Assembly (NCBI RefSeq): GCF_000321225.1
Contig: NW_004451660.1
Location: forward strand, 358,553-422,552
Length of the DNA: 64,000 bases
Source of the DNA: Odobenus rosmarus divergens
Taxonomy: Eukaryota; Chordata; Mammalia; Carnivora; Odobenidae
Direction: 5' to 3'
The first letter of the stretch is position 1. Each line of letters starts with the position of its first letter. Shown here in pieces: positions 57,286 through 64,000 of the stretch. The translations under genes were made by a program, and so were the position numbers. The notes below the pieces were generated by a model. That model was not told the origin of the DNA and ran no database searches. It saw only the letters and a list, made by a program, of their open reading frames with translations.

Positions 57286-60200
57286 GATTCTTTTGGATTT
57301 GTAGACTCATTTTTGTTTCCAACAGGATAAGAGGCAGAAAGGAAAAGATGATGTCTGGATGAAATAGCATATGAACAAATACCAAAAGAAACAGAGAAGA
57401 GTTAGGAAGTATTTTCTTCCCACGGTGGACTTGAAATAACTTTACCAAAGTAACAAAGAATTGGTCTTTATATCGTGCACAGTTGGAAGAACCAAAGCAG
57501 CTAGTAAATTAAACTTCCATAGGGAATCAACCAGAATGTTAAAAATGCATGTAACTTAACTAATGGCTGAGAAAAAAAAAATACATTCTGGGTAACCTAA
57601 AGATAAAGTACTGGTTAGATAATTGAAAACTCCTATTCAGACATGATTTCCTCTGTGGCACTTCAATCTTCCTCAGGTTTCATTTTCTACCTCACGTGCA
57701 GGAGATAATGTCATCTTAAAAGCAAGGATAATGGATGAAAGCTATGTTCAATGTCTTTAAAAAAAAAAAACATCAATTGGGATGGTCTGTCAGTAATCAA
57801 TATATTTTGTTTTATTTATCCTTTTACTATTTAAAAATTCATTTTGCTTTCAAATTGTCTGAGATGACTTGTCCAATTTTGAAAATAATCTAAATTTAAA
57901 TGCTTTTGGCTCAGGGTTGTTTACATCATCCCAGATACTTTCCAGATAAAATGCATGCTTGAGAAAGTGGATGGTGTTCCTGGAACCCGAAGAAATGTTG
58001 GAAGATATTTTCTTCATCCGATTTTACATTGAGAATGCAAAATCAATAGCAAAACATATGCTGAATTACCGAAAACCTGTCTCATTTAAAAAAACCGTAA
58101 GTGGACTTCGGTTTTCAGGAGACTATGGCATATTCTCTGTTTATTGTTATTCAAAAAGAAGCACATTTTAGAGAACTTACAGCTTAAATTATGATACCGT
58201 AACAAAATACGAAGTCATAAATTCCCTTAAAAGTATAATAAGACTATAGCTTATGAAACAGTAATTAGAATGTGTTTGTAGAATTGGTTTAGAAACCCCA
58301 AGGTTATAATTGTATAAACATTACAAGGGGCTGTTTCTAACAAGTGCGAATTAGGTATTCTTAATGAATAGCTAAAGATAACTTTCAAGAGTAAAATATA
58401 TGCTATTTTTTTCTGAACTAAAATGGTCAGATTCTAAAACTTTCTCAATACAAAGACCTGCAGCATCAACTAAAATTTTGACAGTTGCTCAATACGTGTA
58501 TGTGTGCCTGCATGGATACAGATGCAAAGCTAAAACTTACTTGTTCATTTGGGTTATGGAAATCTTAAGGTCACTTAAAATGGAATTCACACATTTACAA
58601 TAAATGCCAGAAACCCAGTCCAGTAAGTACACACTCTCAGGGAAATGCAGAGTAAGAAATACAATAGCCTCTGATTCCCTTTCAGTATGATTGGTTCCTT
58701 TGAGGGAATTATAAATAGTGAACAGAGAACTGTTTTAATTGAAATGGACTCTTCATGGATATGTGTGATTAACTCCACAGGGCAATAAAAATTAACACTT
58801 AACATTGCCATGTTTTAACAATGCTGAGGGTCTCAGGATATAGGGAGACAACACCTCTGCCTGTGACAGAGCATTAATTTGTCATGGTGGTAGTTTTGGA
58901 CTGTCTATGTATGGTGTGGACTGCAAGGCTAAATGAATGGTCAAATTAGCCTAAAGTCCACAAAGACAGATAAATTCTGTACATGCATAACAGAGCTGTA
59001 AGTACACACTGGTGATATTAGCAAACTGTCGGCAGGGCCACCTCTTTCTTGTAAATGGAATAAAGACATCACAGAAAAGGTAAACTTGCAGGCAACTGGA
59101 AAGAGAGACAAGAGAAACCAGAAGAGAGTAAAAAAAGACTCTGTCTTGAGAAGAGAAAAAAGAAGTACATTTTCCCCTCTTTCCTATTATGAGGCTGTGA
59201 GGAGTACTTAGCAGAATTTAACGTGTTATTGGGAAGCAAAAATATGGCTTAGGATTTGATTAATTGGGTTGAACTCTTGGGGTCCTGGAAGTACTGAAGC
59301 TGACATCTATCATACAAACCCCAGAAACATCCTAGCTAGGACCACAGCATCACGTGTCACAGCAAGACCAGAGCAGGGTGCAAGGCGTCTGCCCTTTTTT
59401 GCAAGTACAGTGATCAGAGTGCATGAGAGGGGGCTTCCCACAACAGGCAACACAAGCACTTGCAGTTTTACCTGCTGGGCACAGGCTTATATGTGTTTTT
59501 AGGCACATTTTCCGAGAAGCTTTTGGTAAGAACAGGAGGACTGAGGCACTAATAAAGAAGTACAGGTGGTGGTGAGACTGCATACAATTAATAATTAGAG
59601 AACCAATTTAGGTATACAGACCACATCAGTGTTAAAGAGAGGGGGAAAAGTGAGGGTTTGTCCTAGTGCTTAAGAGTGACCAAAATAACATAATAAAAAA
59701 ATAAATTAAAGAAAAAGAACGACTCTAGGAGTAAGAAGGGAGCTCTGCAGTCTACAAATATGGAAAATTTCAGTCACAATGCCTAGTCACTGAGGCTAAG
59801 CGCATGCAGAAATTCTGTTTTAAAATTTAAATTAAAACTATTTCATTGCATTTGTTTATGCTGGCATTGGATGAGGCGCTCAAGAAATATGGAAATGTTT
59901 CCAAACAAATCTTGGTGTATTTTAGCATATCCCAAGTACTGTCTTAGTTGATAACGCTTTCTTTCTGGTCACTTTTTAATGTGTGGTTTGTATACTTTCT
60001 TATCAGTTTATTTTTAATATACATAGTTTCTACACCATGGAGTGCATTCCCAGCCAGGAGAGCAACACAAAGCAGTTTCCACAGGGTAATGCTCACGCAA
60101 AACAAATCCAGGCTTTGCCACCTTGCAGAGATTGTCCTTTCTCCCTTTTCATGGCAAAATTCTACTTGTCAAGACCTAGATTAACTACCACAACCTGGTG

Positions 60201-60944
60201 ACTAAAGCAGACACTTTGCTAGCAAGAAAAAAAAAATGCATTTAAAGAAAGAAATGGATTCAAGAAGCAAACAAAAGAAAAAAATAAAATTTCATGAATC
60301 TAAATAAGAATCAATAAAGATAACAATGAAAAAAGCCTTCTGTCGTTTAAGATCAGCCTCACACTAAAATTCTAGAAAACACTAACATGAAAGTAGACAG
60401 GAGTAGCTAGGGGGGAAAGTAAACTATGGCCTACATTTTGACAGAAGAGTAAGAGAGACTCATTAATTTTAACAGTGTTAGAATATTAGCTCATTACTTG
60501 CAGTCACTCTTAAAAATACCAATTTATATGTTTCTTAAAGATTTACAGAAAGTCACTAAAAAACAGAAGTAGATTTTAATAGTTTCAAATTTTGTAGAGA
60601 AAAAAATAGGAAAAATTGAATCAAAGAGAAAGCAAGAAATAGACAATATGAATACAGCTCAAAATCATAAATTTGAGTGAAAAAGCAAGTTACACAATCA
60701 TATCTATAAAATGATGTGATTTAGTAAATGTCAAATATCATATACACAAACACAACAAAGACTGAAACCACACACACCAAATTCTTAAGAATTCTTGCTT
60801 CCAGAAAGGTAGAAAAAGGAATGTGATTGGTAACAGCAGGTGACAAAGAGCAATTTATCTTTATCCTATTAAAAATGCATTTGCCTAAAATAATAGTAAC
60901 AGCAACTACTATTATTAGTTAGTGATCATTAAGGAATGTTGCAA
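57286..60944. other. No gene; 3.7 kb repeat-poor
   Basis: Frames at 57959-58171, 58400-58603, 59269-59502 and 59948-60201 have no motif. AAAATAACATAATAAAAAAA at 59679-59698 looks like the last 25-30 bases of an L1 tail. A-runs occur at 57759 and 60228. No other repeat recognised. Confidence 0.5.
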
Positions 60945-61020
60945 TCATTCATTGCTCTGGCAAATATTTATTGACTATTTGCCAGGCACTATGGTACAAA
61001 TTAGAACTATTCTGGATAGA
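60945..61020 (-). mobile_element. L2 LINE 3' end, antisense
   Basis: AATCATTCATTGCTCTGGC, AAATATTTATTGACTATTTG and CCAGGCACTATGGTACAAAT are the antisense L2 terminus; about 75 bp. Confidence 0.7.
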
Positions 61021-61474
61021 CCAATTAAGCACATTTTACATTGTTACTTCTCTCAGGTTAGCCAGAGGTATGTACTTGGGTGCAGATAGTCTCTTTGGAA
61101 GGCGAACCCAAGAAATAAAGAATGTAAAAGGTAAAGCAGGGATGCAAGGAAAGCCAATAAATGATTTTAATGAGTGGGTTATTGATGTGAGAAATTGGGG
61201 CTCAGTCCTGCTGGGGACCTCTGGGAAACCATGTAGAACATTTTTCATAATTGTCCCACTGGAGGACAGGGAAGCTATAATGTTCATCTTCCCACTTTCC
61301 TTCCCTTCTAATACTGAGAAACACAGATTTCTTCACTGTGGATACCAGATCACTGACTACATGGTTTTCTTTCTTTTAATAAGCCATAACACAAGTGATT
61401 CAGGAAGCACTGAGCCACATCCAGATGAGCATGGCACTCCAGAACATATGGAAACCTGCCAAGTACTGACTTAA
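60971..61474 (+). other. Longest open frame (167 codons), no recognised product
   Basis: This is the longest open frame in the window, but its first 15-17 codons come from antisense L2 sequence. The translation shows no domain, signal peptide, membrane segment or repeat that I recognise. It lacks a Kozak-like context of note, flanking splice sites I can defend, or a poly(A) signal. In an AT-rich 64-kb window one such frame can arise by chance, and I regard it as non-coding. Confidence 0.25.
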
Positions 61475-61609
61475 AGTCATCTGTCTACAGTGGGCCAACA
61501 AAGCAACTAAAAAGATGAAAGCCAACTCTGTTTTCCTGCCTAAAAATATTTCTGACTTGTTCTGAGTAAATACATAATCGGTTTGTGACTGGTGTGGATT
61601 GTCTTACCC
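61021..61609. other. No repeat recognised; overlaps the 167-codon frame
   Basis: Apart from that frame and its 83-codon antisense shadow at 61036-61287, nothing is visible. Confidence 0.45.
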
Positions 61610-61795
61610 CTGAAGCAGGAGAGCAGTGTGGCCTCTGGAGCCAGACAGATACTGTCTTGAGTTTCTGCTCCACCATTTGGCAGCTGGGTCAGTTAGTTAT
61701 ATTCTCTGACCTTGGATCTCCAGTTATAAAATGAGAATAACAGACGAATGGCAGAGGATTATTATGGGAATGCTATAAGAGAAGAAATTTTGATT
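61610..61795 (+). mobile_element. MIR SINE
   Basis: GTGTGGCCTCTGGAGCCAGA, TTTCTGCTCCACCATTTGGC, AGCTGGGTCAGTTAGTTATA, CCAGTTATAAAATGAGAATA and GAGGATTATTATGGGAATGC span most of MIR in sense. Confidence 0.85.
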
Positions 61796-61969
61796 TCCAG
61801 TGCTGTCTTGTCCCCTGAACTTCAGGCTCTCAAATGTAGTTGTTTACTCCACATCTCCACTGGGAAGTCAGCTTGACACCCTGAGACTCAACCCAATACG
61901 TACACAGACTGAACTTCGGATGTACTCCTGAAAACCTAGCCCTGTCCCACATCACTTGAGGGCACCTCC

Positions 61970-62639
61970 ATCCTTCAAGAAACTCAGGCCCAAAACCGTG
62001 CAGTCATCCTTGCCTCCTTTCTTTCTCTCACAGCCCACATCTAAGATGTCAAAGAGTTTGCTTGGCTCTACTTTCAAAATTTATTTTGAATATGACCATT
62101 TCTCATCATCTCTTTTGCTACAAACTTAGTCCGAGATGGAATATATTTTGTACGCTCCTAACTGGTCTCACTGCTTCCACATTGGTCCTTCAATAGTCTA
62201 TTGTCTATTCAGCAGTAAGAGTGATCTTTTAAAGCTGGAAGTCAAAGCACATAACTCTCCTGCTCAGAACTCTGGAATGTGTCTCCTTCTTCGTAAAACC
62301 CAAAGCACTTATAATAGTCTCTAGGGCCCTACAAGGTCTGCTCCCCACCCAGTGCTTCTCAAATCTGATTTACTACTACTGTTCTTCTTCCTCATTCTAT
62401 TCCATCCACACTGGCCTCCTTGTCAGGCATGTTCCTATATAAGGCCTCTGCACTGGCTGGTTTTATTTCCCTAAATCATTATAAAGCTAAAATCTCTCAT
62501 CTTTTTCCTATCTTTGCTCAATTATCACCTTGTCAATAAGGCTCAACTTAGTCATCATATCTAAAATTATAGCCAGTCTCCCTCACATTCCCTACTCTTG
62601 ATCCCCCTGCCATCATTTGCTGTACAGTCTTTGTTACTC
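61970..62639 (+). mobile_element. L2 LINE, 5' piece of a 1-kb copy
   Basis: GGCTCTACTTTCAAAATTTA, TCCTAACTGGTCTCACTGCT, CAGCAGTAAGAGTGATCTTT, CTGGAATGTGTCTCCTTCTT, CTAGGGCCCTACAAGGTCTG, CCACACTGGCCTCCTTGTC and CACCTTGTCAATAAGGCTCA follow the L2 3' region in order. The frame of the L2 protein is not intact. A MER5A interrupts it at 62640. Confidence 0.85.
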
Positions 62640-62790
62640 CAACTGTGCTCCCAAACTAGCAGCACTGGCAAAGGAACTTCCTAGACATGCACAATCTCAC
62701 TCAAGACTTACGGTAACAATCTGCATTGTAACAGAACCCCCAGGTGACTGACTCACATGCACATGAAACTCTGAGATGCAGAGCCATATG
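62640..62790 (-). mobile_element. MER5A (hAT-Charlie) nested in L2
   Basis: CTCCCAAACTAGCAGCACTG, GGAACTTCCTAGACATGCAC, TAACAATCTGCATTGTAACA and CCCCAGGTGACTGACTCAC, ending ACATGAAACTCTGAG, give an antisense MER5A. Confidence 0.75.
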
Positions 62791-62990
62791 CTATTTTCTA
62801 TAGTGCTTATAAACTTTCATATATCTTTAAGACAGTACTCTTAAATTCTTTGCTTAAGTTCCACAGGACAAGGATTTTTGTCTCATTGTCCGTTTGGTTC
62901 ACTGCTTTATCCCAATTCCTAGAACAGAACTTGGCACATAGGAAAATATTTGTTGAATGAATGACTGAATGCATGAATGAAGAATATCTG
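62791..62990 (+). mobile_element. L2 LINE, 3' end
   Basis: TTCCACAGGACAAGGATTTT, GTTTGGTTCACTGCTTTATC, CCTAGAACAGAACTTGGCAC and TTGTTGAATGAATGACTGAA complete the L2 to its normal 3' terminus. Confidence 0.9.
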
Positions 62991-64000
62991 AGGTAATATG
63001 ACCAGAACATGGCCTAACCTAAATGGAGTCCTTAACTAATGTGGTTCCTCTTTCTCTTCTCCCTGGACAAACCACAGTTCATAGTCAGGGCTTTGGCATT
63101 TTAACAAGTAAAATACTTTGCCAGAAACCAACCAGCAAAAGTTCATAAAAGATAGAATTTATTTCATTGCTTTAAAAATGTAGATGAACAATCTTCTAAT
63201 CTGTTCCTCCCCACCAACTGCCCAATGATTACTAGATTTATTAAAAAAGAGACAAACACATTAGCACTAATGGAAGGAGCTTTAAAAAAGTAAAATTGGA
63301 TCTGCACCAAATTAGTAAAACGAATTGCACTGAGAGTGTTATTTTATTTCATGGGACATTTAAGTTAGAATCAATTGTCCAAAGAACAATAAATCATGAG
63401 CATGACAATGTCTCAAAAAATTAAAAATCCCATAGATTCTCTCATGTCACTGAATAAAATCAGTGTCTATCAAAGAATAAATTCAAAGACAAATAGATGA
63501 AGATTTGCAACTATCACCTCTTCTGCAAAGTAGAAGTGTTTTCAAGAACTGCCTAAAGTAATAAAGTAAGGAAAAGGTAGCTTATGCATGATAAGGCAGA
63601 TAACTCAAATTTAAAATTAAGGTGAAACCTTAAAATAAGCTTTGAGATATATATATATATATATATATATGTGCATGTGTGTGTGTATACACAGACGCAC
63701 ACATTTTATGCATATGTATATATCCTAATTTTTAGACAAGTAAATGTTAACATTCAAGATAAACAACATTATTCTGGTAAGTATTTTATTGATATGAAAC
63801 TTAAGGCTAGAAACCCCAGTAAAAGCAAAATTCAAAAAGATTTCCAAATTGCAAACCAGAAAGAAAAAGTATAATAAATCTTATCAGATTAAAATTAAGA
63901 ACTGCTTTTGATCATAGGTAGCATAAAAAGACTAAAAAGATAAGCCAAAAACTGAGAGAAGACATTTGTAGTACATATTACTGGCAAAGACCTAGTAACC
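62991..64000. other. No gene; AT-rich to window end
   Basis: Contains the dinucleotide tract listed next. The 67-codon frame at 63671-63874 starts in the TG repeat and is not credible. Confidence 0.5.
63647..63688. repeat. (AT)n followed by (TG)n microsatellite
   Basis: About 12 AT units (63647-63670) run into GTGCATGTGTGTGTGT and a TATACACAGACGCACAC partner, giving a compound repeat with some self-complementarity. Confidence 0.95.

Noticed and set aside
60971..61474. 167-codon open frame as a possible gene
   Set aside because: It begins in antisense L2, has no domain or splice context, and is within the range expected by chance for a 64-kb AT-rich window.
1..64000. A previously undescribed multi-gene system
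   Set aside because: No functional coding genes were found on either strand. The window is repeat-bearing non-coding DNA of a carnivore.

Overview
The window is nuclear genomic DNA from a carnivoran mammal, and the repeats point to the arctoid side of the caniforms (bear, pinniped or mustelid relatives). The main evidence is 17 copies of the tRNA-Lys-derived carnivore SINE (SINEC/CAN SINE): a head reading GGGCACCTGGGTGGCTCAG, a CT-rich middle, an AATAAATAAATAAAATCTT tail, and target-site duplications (TSDs) of 13-19 bp. Several carnivore LINE-1 (L1) 3' ends with the block CACTACATCAAAAACTAATG agree. The dog-type SINEC_Cf head was not seen. The assignment to arctoids is inference; the assignment to carnivores is strong.

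I find no functional protein-coding gene, no exon I can defend, no rRNA, tRNA or snRNA gene, and no CRISPR array or prokaryotic feature. All open frames are short (167 codons at most). The recognisable ones are decayed L1 ORF2 fragments at 23249-23575, 36557-37039 and 47757-48012. The window is best read as intergenic or deep intronic sequence.

Layout. 1-15 kb is repeat-poor: two SINEs, scattered old MIR, L2, MER5A and MLT1-type pieces, and a perfect 51-bp inverted repeat bracketing about 3.1 kb (1771-1821 and 4936-4986). 15.5-19.5 kb holds an old antisense L1, a MaLR LTR and three SINEs. 19.5-23.2 kb is repeat-free to my eye. 23.2-24.0 kb is a young 5'-truncated L1. 26.8-29.3 kb has an old L1 5' region broken by two SINEs, and an L2 broken by a small inverted L1. 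31.7-38.5 kb is the densest repeat block: a 1.5-kb L1 with a 5' inversion, a MER20 split by an L1, an ORF2 fragment that looks prematurely polyadenylated, a MaLR LTR and an AT palindrome. 39-49 kb has further SINEs, short L1 tails and an LTR broken by an L1. 50.5-54.8 kb is a nested stack of three SINEs in a MIR followed by an old antisense L1 carrying two more SINEs and a MaLR LTR. 54.8-61 kb is again repeat-poor. 62-63 kb is a long L2 with a MER5A inside it.

No genes act together here. The content is a record of successive insertions, and the nesting gives relative ages: L2, MIR and old L1 first, then MER5A, MER20 and MaLR LTRs, then carnivore L1, then older SINEC, then younger SINEC. I did not find a new biological system. 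The items most worth checking are the 51-bp inverted repeat, the reused SINE target site, and the internally terminated L1 copy. All family names are from reading and memory of consensus features, with no database search.
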